Source of the DNA: Paenibacillus baekrokdamisoli
Lineage (GTDB): Bacteria; Bacillota; Bacilli; Paenibacillales; Paenibacillaceae
Direction: 5' to 3'
NCBI RefSeq assembly: GCF_003945345.1
Contig: NZ_AP019308.1
Coordinates: forward strand, 5,942,501 to 6,006,500
Length of the DNA: 64,000 nucleotides
Of this stretch, positions 44,771 to 53,899 are shown piece after piece (position 1 is the stretch's first letter; every line of letters begins with the position of its first letter). The notes beneath the pieces are model-generated. The model made no database searches, had not been told where the DNA came from, and saw nothing but the letters and a program-made list of their open reading frames with translations. Position numbers and translations under genes: made by a program.

Positions 44771-46639
44771 ATGAAAACGGGGAAGATGAAGGCACTACTT
44801 GCTGCTGTATGTATTGCTGCTTCAGTTGCGACAGTTACAACTGTAGTCATGGCGGCTAGCGATGTGCAGACGACAACTGAGGGGCGAAGTAAGGCGGACA
44901 TTATTCAAAAGTGGCAGCAATATAAGCCAATGGCCGTCGGATTTGATTATATGAATGGGATGAATATCTACGAGGAGCAGCCAAGTCTCCAAGCTCCTTA
45001 CAAAGCAGGGAAGTTGAAGAAGGAATACATCCTTGATGGGATTAAGGCGGTTAACTTCATTCGATACTTGGCTGGGCTGCCAGATGACGTAAAACCTGAC
45101 TGGAGTCTGGAGCTGCAGGAGCAGACAGGGGCGCTGGTTAATGCTGTGAATCAAAAGCTTACTCATACACCATCTAAGCCTGCAGATATGGACGAAGCTC
45201 AATATAAGCTGGGTTATGCGGGAACTAGTTCCAGCAATTTATATGCGGGTGATCCAACGCTGTATAGTAATGTGCTTGGTTATATGTCAGATAGCGATAC
45301 CAGTAATATCGATCGGGTCGGTCATCGCAGGTGGATCATTAATCCAACAATGAAACAAACAATGTTTGGGTTCGTCTACTCCAAAACAGAGAATGATTAT
45401 ATGTATCCGTACGCAGCTCTGCATGCATTTAATCGGGAGCGGCCCAAGGATGAGGTCTCTTACAGCTATGTAAGCTGGCCAGCGGCGGGATATTTTCCAT
45501 CTGAAGTGTTTGCACCTCAGGATGCATGGTCCGTTTCATTAAATCCTGATAAGTATGATAAGACGAGGGTAGAGGAAATACACGTAACCTTGACAAGGGT
45601 CAGTGACAATAAGAGCTGGAGCTTCGACAAGACCAATACAGATAAAAAGGGACGATATTTTAATGTGGAGACCGGTGGATATGGGATTCCCTTCTGCATT
45701 ATTTTCAGACCGGATGCACTTGAGGCCATTAACAGCAATGATCAGTTCCGTGTAGATGTCTCCGGTATCTATGATAAAGGTGGAAGAACGACTTCTATCC
45801 AGTTCGAAACAAATTTCTTCCAGCTCATTCAGCCGGTTCAGTTCCGCGCACAATCATTATTGCTTAAAAAAGGGGAACAAATTCAATTGCAAACGGTTCA
45901 GCCGTCCTCTGTTTTAAGCAGTAATATAGATGGGAAGCTATATTCGGACCATCCAGAAGTCGCATCCATCAACATCACAGGTCAAGTTACCGCTTTGAAA
46001 GCTGGAACGACAGAAATACGCTATAAGAATTACTTTCAAGAGGAACAACGCGTGTCAATTGAAGTCGTGAACTCGAACTCTTCGGAAAAAGTGAGCGAAT
46101 GGGCCATGGAAGCCTATACGAAGGCCAAAGGGAATGGAATTATAGGCAATTATCTGGATCGCAACTATCAAAAGCCGATTAACAGATTGGATTTTGCACA
46201 GGCGGCGGTTGACCTTTGTGAGAATATACTAGGCAAGCCGCTTGAAGGTATGGATTCACCCTTTAAGGACATAGATGATATCTCTGTTGGGAAGGCCGTA
46301 AAGAATGGTCTAATACAAGGGACCTCAACAGCTGCCTTCTCACCCTGGGAGACACTTACTAGGCAGGAAGCAGCATCACTTCTTATCCGCTTAAATGATA
46401 GGCTGAATCAACTGCTGCATAAGGATGGTTTCCCCACGGCCTCAACTAACTCCATCGCTAAATTCGCGGATGACTCGCAAATTACGGGTTGGGCTCGTGA
46501 TAATGTATATAAAGCTGTTCAATTAGGTTTGCTGGGTGGGGTAGGACAAGGGAACTTTAACCCGCGTGGTCATTTGACACATGAGCAGACGTATATCATT
46601 CTAGAGAATGTATTTGAACGATTCATAACTAAAGCGTAA
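44771..46639 (+). CDS. Surface protein with CAP domain, Ig-like domain and SLH modules
   Basis: A 622-residue exported protein. It has a signal peptide (MKALLAAVCIAASVATVTTVVMA, cut near residue 29). A CAP/YkwD-like domain spans about 70-215, with NFIRYLAGLPDDVKPDWSLE, LTHTPSKPAD and VGHRRWIINP; its His and acidic residues resemble the CAP cavity. About 330-425 is a Big2-type Ig-like domain (ITGQVTALKAGTTEIRYKN). Three SLH modules (about 435-622) bind pyruvylated secondary wall polymer and fix the protein to the wall (AVKNGLIQGTSTAAFSPWETLTRQEAA). CAP function in bacteria is unsettled. ATG 44771 follows AAAGGGGA. Confidence 0.88.
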   Translation: MKTGKMKALLAAVCIAASVATVTTVVMAASDVQTTTEGRSKADIIQKWQQYKPMAVGFDYMNGMNIYEEQPSLQAPYKAGKLKKEYILDGIKAVNFIRYLAGLPDDVKPDWSLELQEQTGALVNAVNQKLTHTPSKPADMDEAQYKLGYAGTSSSNLYAGDPTLYSNVLGYMSDSDTSNIDRVGHRRWIINPTMKQTMFGFVYSKTENDYMYPYAALHAFNRERPKDEVSYSYVSWPAAGYFPSEVFAPQDAWSVSLNPDKYDKTRVEEIHVTLTRVSDNKSWSFDKTNTDKKGRYFNVETGGYGIPFCIIFRPDALEAINSNDQFRVDVSGIYDKGGRTTSIQFETNFFQLIQPVQFRAQSLLLKKGEQIQLQTVQPSSVLSSNIDGKLYSDHPEVASINITGQVTALKAGTTEIRYKNYFQEEQRVSIEVVNSNSSEKVSEWAMEAYTKAKGNGIIGNYLDRNYQKPINRLDFAQAAVDLCENILGKPLEGMDSPFKDIDDISVGKAVKNGLIQGTSTAAFSPWETLTRQEAASLLIRLNDRLNQLLHKDGFPTASTNSIAKFADDSQITGWARDNVYKAVQLGLLGGVGQGNFNPRGHLTHEQTYIILENVFERFITKA

Positions 46640-46650
46640 CGGTTGATTCG

Positions 46651-46687
46651 AAAAAAATAACCTCCGGCCCTAGGGCTGGAGGTTATT
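46651..46687 (-). terminator. Convergent terminator
   Basis: AATAACCTCC and GGAGGTTATT with an inner GGCCCTAGGGCT. On the minus strand the stem is followed by a run of U from AAAAAAA at 46651-46657, so it mainly serves the isomerase-like gene. It is also a hairpin for the plus-strand surface-protein gene. Confidence 0.85.
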
Positions 46688-46695
46688 CGTTATGG

Positions 46696-47664
46696 TTACA
46701 CCCACCACATCTCGCCAATCGGCTCGCGGATTAGGATTTGTTGGAGATTTTGAACGGCTTTTGTGAAGCCCTCATCTACAGACATTAGTCCATCTTCGTG
46801 CTCAATGCTCACAACATAGTCGTAGCCTACGAGACGAAGTGCACTGATGATATCTGCCCATACTTTGAGGTCATGTCCATAACCTACTGTACGGAACTGC
46901 CAAGCGCGATCCAGCATCAGGCTGTAAGACTGCATGTCCGTAACGCCATGACGGTTAATGTTGATCGGATCAATGGATGTGTCTTTAGCATGGAAATGGT
47001 GAATAGCTCCCGCACGTCCAAGAATGTTGATTGCTTGTACCGGATCGATACCTTGCCACCACATATGACTCGGATCAAGGTTAGCTCCAATAGCGTCGCC
47101 GGCTGCTTCGCGCAAACGAAGCAAAGTCGCCGGGCTGTGAACCGAGAAGCCGCCGTGCAGCTCAAGGCCGATCTTTACATTGCTTTCTGCTGCGAACTTG
47201 CCGATTTCAGTCCAATAAGGGATAACTTTTTCTTCCCATTGCCATTTAAGGATATCTTGAAAATCATTCGGCCATGGGGCTACAGGCCAGTTTGGATATT
47301 TGGCATCCTCATGATCGCCGGGACATCCAGAGAACGTATTTACAACAGATACACCTAGCTCAGAAGCGAGCTCGATCGTTTTACGGATGATGGAATCATG
47401 CTCGATGGAAATTGCTTTTTGCGGGTGAAGCGGGTTGCCGTGGCAGCTTAACGCGCTAATAGTCAGGCCGCGGGAATCGATAGCTTGCTTAAAGGCTTTG
47501 AGCTTCCCTTTATCAGCGAGCAATGTATCAGGATCACAATGAGCGTTACCAGGGTAACCGCCAGTGCCAAGCTCTACGGCATCCAGACCTTTGGAAGCAA
47601 TGTAATCGAGGGCCTCTTCAAACGGCTTTTGTGCAAATAGTACAGAGAATACACCAAGTTTCAT
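46696..47664 (-). CDS. Sugar phosphate isomerase/epimerase-like TIM-barrel protein
   Basis: A 322-residue protein of the xylose-isomerase-like (AP endonuclease family 2) fold. Visible features are MKLGVFSVLFAQKPFEEALDYI, GLDAVELGTGGYPGN, metal-site segments with GLELHGGFSVHSP, GANLDPSHMWWQGIDP, HFHAKDTS and SIEHEDGLMSVDEG. Proteins of this type (IolE/IolI, tagatose/psicose epimerases, many of unknown substrate) act on sugars or inositol derivatives with Mn or Zn. It is a single gene with no sugar-transport neighbours, so the substrate cannot be inferred. GGGAGG lies about 13 bases before the ATG, a little far. Confidence 0.85.
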   Translation of the reverse strand: MKLGVFSVLFAQKPFEEALDYIASKGLDAVELGTGGYPGNAHCDPDTLLADKGKLKAFKQAIDSRGLTISALSCHGNPLHPQKAISIEHDSIIRKTIELASELGVSVVNTFSGCPGDHEDAKYPNWPVAPWPNDFQDILKWQWEEKVIPYWTEIGKFAAESNVKIGLELHGGFSVHSPATLLRLREAAGDAIGANLDPSHMWWQGIDPVQAINILGRAGAIHHFHAKDTSIDPININRHGVTDMQSYSLMLDRAWQFRTVGYGHDLKVWADIISALRLVGYDYVVSIEHEDGLMSVDEGFTKAVQNLQQILIREPIGEMWWV

Positions 47665-48037
47665 AAGGTTTAATTAGCCTCCCATTATTATAAGTAGAAT
47701 TTAATGAACCTATTATAGCATGGGCAATTAGGAAGGGTAACATTCGAATGTCCAAATAACAAAATTGCATATAAACAGGACACAAAACATGAGAGCAGCA
47801 ATCCCCCACCAAATGAAGGGTTTCATCCTCATTGAATATCCCTGTTAAGAAACATAAAGAGCAAAATGAAATCAATTGTAATGTGAATTAATACTATCAG
47901 AACAATAAATTAATATTACTATAAGCTAATAGTTGGAATTTTTGGTTGTTAGAATCCCTAAGATATAGTAGAGTAATTCTAGTTATTCTAGCATTTTTTT
48001 CTAATACATTTATTGGATATTGGACGGAGGAAGAATA
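47665..48037. other. Divergent intergenic region
   Basis: 373 bases between the isomerase-like gene (minus) and htrA (plus). A probable sigma-A promoter for htrA is TTGGTT (47942-47947), 16 bases, TATAGT (47964-47969). No other gene or RNA element is recognised. Confidence 0.45.
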
Positions 48038-49150
48038 TTGAGAAGAAATTGGTTGCGGTTTATAGCTCTAACTGCGATTGGAGCTCTGTTAATGGCTGGA
48101 TCTGCAATTGCAGCAGGTACTGCAGGATCGACCCTACTTGACGCTAAGGTCATTAACGGAGAAGTCTACGTAAAGGCAAGCTCGCTCACGAAGGCGCTCG
48201 GCGGCACAGGAGTTTATGATGCAAAGGCAAACAGCTATGCGTACACGCCAGCATCGCAAGTGCCAGATGTAATTAAGAAAGTGTCCCCCTCTGTCGTAGC
48301 CATAATTGGCAAGCCAACAGACAGCAACAGCTCTGATCGATACGCATTGGCACATGGCACAGGTGTCGTGTGGAAAGCAGATGGTTGGATTTTGACGAAT
48401 GCCCATGTTGTAAAGGATATGACGAATATTGTCGTGGTGACAGCTGACGGCAAACAATATGAAGGCAAACGTACGAATGTGGATGAGACTAGCGATCTGG
48501 CTCTCGTAAAAATAAGCGCGACGAATTTGAAACCAGCCACCTTTGCTTCCGTTCCGCTGCAGCTTCAAGTCGGAGAAACGGTTATTGCGATCGGTACACC
48601 GGTGTCGTTCACCCTTCGTAATACAGCAACCACTGGTGTTCTTAGCGGGATGAATCGTTCCATTGCATCGGCCTACAAGCTGCTTCAGACGGATGCGGCG
48701 ATTAACCCAGGCAACAGCGGAGGACCGCTCGTCAATATGAAAGGCGAGGTTATTGGCATCAATTCATTGAAATTTGTCAGTTCCGGTATTGAGAGCTTGG
48801 GTTTCTCTATTCCAGCAGATACGGTTCGTTACGTAGTTAACCAATTTTTCAAATATGGCAGAGTTATGCATCCTTCCCTAGGTCTCGAGCTTGAAGAGAG
48901 CTGGTCTGCTATTGTGGGGCTGCCGACTACGGAGCCTTTGAAGGTTACATCGCTTACCAGCGACTCAGCGCGTAAAGCGAATATTAAGCCTGGAGATTTA
49001 CTCTATTCGGTAGCTGGCAAAGCCATTACATCTGCCGTTGATCTTAATGAGCTGCTGAAGGCGTATCTTCCAGGACAGTCCATTGAAGTCACACTGCAAT
49101 CCGGCGGAGATATCATCACACGCAAGCTCACACTCATCGAAGCCAAATAA
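48038..49150 (+). CDS. HtrA/DegP-family serine protease with N-terminal stalk domain
   Basis: An extracytoplasmic quality-control protease, 370 residues. The N-terminal hydrophobic segment (FIALTAIGALLMAGSAIAAG) is a signal or anchor. It is followed by a short region like copper-amine-oxidase N-domains (VINGEVYVKASSLTKALGG). The trypsin-like domain has the triad His123 (TNAHVV), Asp153 (TSDLALVKI) and Ser227 (GNSGGPL). A C-terminal PDZ domain (about 275-370) ends the protein. It is smaller than B. subtilis HtrA. The start is TTG 48038 with GGAGG 7 bases before it. The next gene follows after 43 bases without a terminator, so they probably form an operon. Confidence 0.92.
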   Translation: MRRNWLRFIALTAIGALLMAGSAIAAGTAGSTLLDAKVINGEVYVKASSLTKALGGTGVYDAKANSYAYTPASQVPDVIKKVSPSVVAIIGKPTDSNSSDRYALAHGTGVVWKADGWILTNAHVVKDMTNIVVVTADGKQYEGKRTNVDETSDLALVKISATNLKPATFASVPLQLQVGETVIAIGTPVSFTLRNTATTGVLSGMNRSIASAYKLLQTDAAINPGNSGGPLVNMKGEVIGINSLKFVSSGIESLGFSIPADTVRYVVNQFFKYGRVMHPSLGLELEESWSAIVGLPTTEPLKVTSLTSDSARKANIKPGDLLYSVAGKAITSAVDLNELLKAYLPGQSIEVTLQSGGDIITRKLTLIEAK

Positions 49151-49193
49151 GAAAAGTTATAGCGCTGCTAGCGCAAGGGAGAGAAATGTAGAA

Positions 49194-51083
49194 ATGATGA
49201 AGCGATTAATTGGTATATTCACAGTGTTAAGTATGTTCGTTGCACTACTTCCTGCAGTTGTAGGTGCTGCGGCAGAGCCGCTTGAGATTAAGCTTGCGAT
49301 TGGCAGCCCGACTCTTTCCGTGAATGGAGTAACATCGACCATTCAACAGCCTTTTCAAGTTAATGGAACTACACTTGTTCCGCTCAGTGTCATAACAAAG
49401 GCCTTCGGAGCTGGTCTAAAGCTGGAGAACAATAAAATCATTACACTAACGTATAACAAAACCTCTGTTATATTGACGATTGGCAGTAAAGTTGTCAAAG
49501 TTAATGGCGTTCCTTCAACGCTTGCAACGGAAACTAAGGTTGTGAATAACACAACAATGGTTCCGCTTCGCGTCATCGTTTCATCCTTCGGTGCAAGCAT
49601 CCAGGCCGTGGGCAAGCAGATTACTATTAAAGGTGCTAAAGCAGATTCATCAGGTGGCACCAATGGAACCAATACAGGTGGAATTAACACAGACGCTGGT
49701 AAAACAAAGGTCGGAGACAGCTACTATGGTTGGTCCTTAGACTACCCGAGCGATTTATCACTTGCCTACCAGAGTGATAACGGGAACGGTACGGTATGGG
49801 CTGATGGTTCTGGGAATGCAAGCATTGAAATAACCATACATGATGTGGATCAATCTTATACTCGTGAAGAGCTTCGCGAATTTATGATTAGCTTTTTCAA
49901 GGACAATGAATTTGTAGTAGAGAAAAAGTCGGTTACTATCGGTGCTGCCACGTTTGAGAAAGTGGTAAGTCGTGATCGTGATGGCTGGTATTACGAAATG
50001 CGTGGCATTCAAAAAGACAATCGGATTTTTATTATCCTGACTTCTGTGAAGTCGAATTCACGTGATAGTCTCAATAAATACCAAACGCTGCTCGATAGCT
50101 TCAAAACTTCTTTTTCCGCGGGAGACAGTACTCTCAAGGATATAACCAAAGTGAAGAATGGTGTCATGACTGTTTATGACATGGACTATGGACTAGGCGT
50201 TCAATTACCAGCTGATTGGCTTCGTGATGACAAGAGCGACAAGCCAAGATTCGTTAGTGACGATGGCTATATGGATTTCTCTATTAGCTCCTTGAAGCAG
50301 GGTGAGACTGTTGATCAATGGCTAAAGAGAAATCGTCAGGATTTGGAAAGTGAATTTCAATCCGATTATTACCGAAATGTAACCGAATCAACAATCAAGC
50401 TCGTCAATGGTACGGCACAAGTATTAACCTATGAATATACGTGGGATAAAAAAGAATGGTACAAAGAGTATCAAGTATTCTTCGTATCAGGCGCGCATAA
50501 ATATGAAGCGGATTTTTATTATTCGATGGACAATGCGAGCAAAGGTGAATCCTTGTTCAATCAAATCATGCCGACAGTAAATATTAATACAGCGTATGTA
50601 GATGCAAATTTCAGTGAAATTGAAGATGATCTGGATCTTGAGAATTTAACAGTTACGAAAACAAGTAAAAAGTATGGGTATTCTATTGTACTTCCGCAAT
50701 CTTGGTACGGAGTGAAAAAAGATTTCGAGAAAGAAGAAATCTCTTATAACAGTAGGTACAGTTATTTCTTTCTGAATGTGGTTGAAGGCGTGACAGCAAG
50801 TGAAGCTGCGCAAAACATGCAGCACTATGCAGAGCAGGATAAAGATATGATAGCATCAAAAGCAAAGGTCACAGAAAACACCTCGATAACGGTAGGGAAT
50901 AAAACCGGTTATAAAGTAGTAGTTGATGTGCCAGGCGAAGATACTCCTTATACATCCCTTTACTATATTTTTGAAAAGGGCGGTAAAGTATTTGCACTAA
51001 CCATAAACATCAATACAGCTAACTACACAGAGAAGAACCGCAAGCAAATCGAGCAAGTTGTTGCTTCCTTTACACTTAATTAA
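49194..51083 (+). CDS. Secreted protein: copper-amine-oxidase-type domain plus three PsbP-like domains
   Basis: A 629-residue exported protein of unknown function. Signal peptide: LIGIFTVLSMFVALLPAVVGAAA. About 30-155 is a copper amine oxidase N-terminal-like domain (VNGTTLVPLSVITKAFGA, NNTTMVPLRVIVSSFGASI), in this group a wall-associated module, not an enzyme. Three related beta-rich domains of about 130-150 residues follow, each opening with YGxxxxxPxxW/L (YGWSLDYPSDL, YGLGVQLPADW, YGYSIVLPQSW) and ending in a helix such as KYQTLLDSFKTSF; the pattern resembles PsbP/Mog1 folds. ATG 49194 follows AAGGGAGAG. Downstream of htrA in the same operon, so it may be a substrate or partner. Confidence 0.8.
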   Translation: MMKRLIGIFTVLSMFVALLPAVVGAAAEPLEIKLAIGSPTLSVNGVTSTIQQPFQVNGTTLVPLSVITKAFGAGLKLENNKIITLTYNKTSVILTIGSKVVKVNGVPSTLATETKVVNNTTMVPLRVIVSSFGASIQAVGKQITIKGAKADSSGGTNGTNTGGINTDAGKTKVGDSYYGWSLDYPSDLSLAYQSDNGNGTVWADGSGNASIEITIHDVDQSYTREELREFMISFFKDNEFVVEKKSVTIGAATFEKVVSRDRDGWYYEMRGIQKDNRIFIILTSVKSNSRDSLNKYQTLLDSFKTSFSAGDSTLKDITKVKNGVMTVYDMDYGLGVQLPADWLRDDKSDKPRFVSDDGYMDFSISSLKQGETVDQWLKRNRQDLESEFQSDYYRNVTESTIKLVNGTAQVLTYEYTWDKKEWYKEYQVFFVSGAHKYEADFYYSMDNASKGESLFNQIMPTVNINTAYVDANFSEIEDDLDLENLTVTKTSKKYGYSIVLPQSWYGVKKDFEKEEISYNSRYSYFFLNVVEGVTASEAAQNMQHYAEQDKDMIASKAKVTENTSITVGNKTGYKVVVDVPGEDTPYTSLYYIFEKGGKVFALTININTANYTEKNRKQIEQVVASFTLN

Positions 51084-51103
51084 TGGAATAACGGATAGGA
51101 TGG

Positions 51104-51145
51104 CACCGCAGGTTTCCGGTATATTACGGAAACCTGCGGTGTTTT
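51104..51145 (+). terminator. Terminator of the htrA operon
   Basis: A 15-bp perfect stem CACCGCAGGTTTCCG/CGGAAACCTGCGGTG with an 8-base loop, followed by TTTT. Confidence 0.93.
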
Positions 51146-51230
51146 GCCGTTTGAGGTGGATTCGCAGTTGTTGCTCTGGTACACTTAATACAAAATAAGC
51201 GATTGATAGATAAGGATGGCGAAAGGCTAG

Positions 51231-53816
51231 ATGGGAACGATTAAACGGCAAGATGTTGAGCTGTTGGCACCTGCGGGCGATTGGGATTGTATGCGTGCTG
51301 CTGTTGCAAATGGAGCGGACGCGGTTTTTTTTGGTGTGGAGAAATTTAATGCAAGGGCAAGAGCCAACAACTTTCTGACCGATGAGCTGCCAGAAGTTAT
51401 GGCTTTTCTGCACAGCTACGGTGTCAAGGGGTTTCTAACCTTTAATATATTAGTGTTTGAGAATGAGCTAGAAGAGGCGAAGCGGCTTATTGAAGCCTGT
51501 GTGGATGCAGGTGTTGATGCTGTTATTGTGCAGGATCTTGGCTTAGTTAAGCTGATTCGAGAGCTGTCGCCTGATTTCCCGATTCACGGTTCCACTCAAA
51601 TGACAATTACCTCTCCAGAAGCTGTGGAATTCACCAAACCATTTGATATCGAACGGGTTGTGCTTGGACGGGAGAATAACCTGAAGCAAATTAAGACAAT
51701 TGGCGAACAAGCGAAGCTTCCGATGGAGGTATTCGTACATGGCGCATTATGTGTGTCTTATTCTGGCCAATGCTTAACGTCCGAAATGTGGGGCGGCCGC
51801 TCGGCTAACCGCGGTGAATGTGCACAGGCCTGTAGATTGCCTTATGATCTGATGGTCGACGGTGAGCAGAAGCTGATGGGAGATATCACCTATTTACTCT
51901 CCCCCAAAGATTTAGCGGCGGTGGAGCTCGTGCCTGAATTGATCGAAGCGGGTGTAATGTCTTTCAAAATCGAGGGTCGTTTGAAAAGTCCAGAGTATGT
52001 CGCTAACGTGGTCAGCAAATACCGGACTGCGATTGATAAATATTTTGACGGTGACCGTTCCGCACCCTCTAAAGAGGACATGCGCGAGCTTCAACAAAGC
52101 TTCTCTCGCGGTTTTACTCATGGTTTCCTTGGAGGGACGAACAACAAGCAGTTGGTTGAGGGTACGTTTCCTAAGAGCCGCGGCGTATATCTGGGACGGG
52201 TGGAGAAGATTCTTCGCGATGCGATTATATGTCGGGTGGAAGCGCCGATCAAACGTGGTGACGGTATCGTGTTTGATGCCGGGGATCCGACGAAGAAAGA
52301 AGAAGGCGGCCGCATTTATGATCTGCGCAGGCAGGGAACTAAGCTGGAAGGCGAGGCTCAGGAAGGTACGATACTTGAGCTGGTACCTGGGCGCAATGAC
52401 GTTGATCTGCGCCGTGTTCATGTTGGCGACCGGATATGGAAGACCAATGATCCGGCACTTGATCGTAGGCTTCGTGCGACCTTCGAGACCGAAAAGCCTT
52501 ATCGAGTGTTTCCGCTTAGCGTGAAGGTAAGGGGATCGCTTGGTCAACCGCTTCACACTTGGTGGACAGACGTGCAGAAGGGAACGACTGTTGAGGTCTT
52601 CTCGGAGCTAGAGCTGGAGTTGGCTCAGAAGCGGCCGATGGATCAGGCGCTGCTCGAGGAGCAGCTTGGCCGACTAGGCGGTACCGTTTATCAGCTCGAA
52701 TCGCTGGATGCGGAGCTGTACGGTGATTTGATCTTGCCGATGCGCGAGCTGAATCGGATGCGCCGCGTGGCTGTAGAGCAGCTCGCGGGTGAGAGGCCGA
52801 AGCCACCCGTGTATGTGAAACGGGAGGTTAGTGTTTACGCGGACGTGAGAACCGGCGCAGCCGCAGATTCAGCGCTGCAGCAGCCGGCAGCAGCGATGGA
52901 TTCGCCGCTGGCGCAGCCGCGTAAGGCGGATCGCGCAGAGGGCGCGACCGCAGGTGCGAAGCTAACCGTGCTTTGCCGCAGCTTGCAGCAGCTGGAGGCT
53001 GCTGTCCGCTCCGAGGAAGTCGGCATGGTTTATGCCGATTTTGAGTTCATTAAGCAGTTTCCCGCTGCGATGGCACTTGCGCGGAGCGCAGGTAAGCCAA
53101 TCGCGCTTGCAACGCCGAGGATTCATATGCCAGGAGAGAATGGCTACCATGCGAATATATTGAAATTACAGCCGGATGCTGTATTGATACGCAATACCGG
53201 AGCGTTGTACTATTATTTGCGAGCACATGCAGCAAAGCCAAATGAACCATTCCCGCAGCTAATCGGGGACTTCTCTCTTAATATCGCGAACCATAAAGCA
53301 GCGGATCTCTTCGTCGATGCAGGCTGCAATCTCATTACACCTTCGTATGATTTGAATGTACAGCAAATGTTCGATCTATTGCGTAATAGTGATACATCGA
53401 AGATGGAAGTTGTCATTCATCAGCATTTGCCGATGTTCCACACGGAGCATTGCGTATACTGTACGTTCCTAAGTGAGGGTACAGATTTCACGAACTGTGG
53501 TCGTCCATGCGAGGATCGTCGTGTTTCCTTGCAGGATCGAATTGGTATGTCTCATCCTGTCCGTGTTGATGAAGGCTGCCGCAATACGGTCTATAATGCA
53601 ATTGAACAATCAGGTGCCGAGTATGTCAGACAATTTGCAGATCTTGGTGTTGCTTCCTTCCGAATCGAATTTTTGGAGGAAACAGCCGAGAAGGTGGATG
53701 AAGTTATCGAATTATATAGCAATGCGCTTGCGGGACGGATTACCGGTACGCAAGTATGGCGAAGCTTGAAGGCTATTAATCAGCTTGGCGTAACCCGTGG
53801 TCAGCTAGTTAAATAA
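51231..53816 (+). CDS. U32-family protein with DUF3656 (RlhA-like hydroxylation enzyme)
   Basis: An 861-residue protein of the U32 family. These were named collagenase-like peptidases, but members are now known to install hydroxyl groups on rRNA (RlhA) or tRNA (TrhP). It begins VELLAPAGDWDCMRAAVANGADAV. It has the U32 signature (EVFVHGALCVSYSGQCL), Fe-S type cysteines (NRGECAQACR), a DUF3656 middle region (about 385-520), an Ala-rich linker (about 545-580) and a second U32-like C-terminal half with CVYCTFL and NCGRPCEDR. The long form most resembles RlhA (23S C2501 hydroxylation); this substrate is inference. It lies 147 bases after the htrA operon and stands alone. Confidence 0.87.
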   Translation: MGTIKRQDVELLAPAGDWDCMRAAVANGADAVFFGVEKFNARARANNFLTDELPEVMAFLHSYGVKGFLTFNILVFENELEEAKRLIEACVDAGVDAVIVQDLGLVKLIRELSPDFPIHGSTQMTITSPEAVEFTKPFDIERVVLGRENNLKQIKTIGEQAKLPMEVFVHGALCVSYSGQCLTSEMWGGRSANRGECAQACRLPYDLMVDGEQKLMGDITYLLSPKDLAAVELVPELIEAGVMSFKIEGRLKSPEYVANVVSKYRTAIDKYFDGDRSAPSKEDMRELQQSFSRGFTHGFLGGTNNKQLVEGTFPKSRGVYLGRVEKILRDAIICRVEAPIKRGDGIVFDAGDPTKKEEGGRIYDLRRQGTKLEGEAQEGTILELVPGRNDVDLRRVHVGDRIWKTNDPALDRRLRATFETEKPYRVFPLSVKVRGSLGQPLHTWWTDVQKGTTVEVFSELELELAQKRPMDQALLEEQLGRLGGTVYQLESLDAELYGDLILPMRELNRMRRVAVEQLAGERPKPPVYVKREVSVYADVRTGAAADSALQQPAAAMDSPLAQPRKADRAEGATAGAKLTVLCRSLQQLEAAVRSEEVGMVYADFEFIKQFPAAMALARSAGKPIALATPRIHMPGENGYHANILKLQPDAVLIRNTGALYYYLRAHAAKPNEPFPQLIGDFSLNIANHKAADLFVDAGCNLITPSYDLNVQQMFDLLRNSDTSKMEVVIHQHLPMFHTEHCVYCTFLSEGTDFTNCGRPCEDRRVSLQDRIGMSHPVRVDEGCRNTVYNAIEQSGAEYVRQFADLGVASFRIEFLEETAEKVDEVIELYSNALAGRITGTQVWRSLKAINQLGVTRGQLVK

Positions 53817-53827
53817 AGGAATACGCT

Positions 53828-53860
53828 AAAGAGAGATCCGCTAAAGGGTCTCTCTTTTTT
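53828..53860 (+). terminator. Terminator of the U32 gene
   Basis: AAGAGAGATCC/GGGTCTCTCTT stem with a 6-base loop, followed by TTTT. Confidence 0.9.
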
Positions 53861-53899
53861 AATGCCTCCGGTTAAACGATATTTCCATTCCTGAATAAT

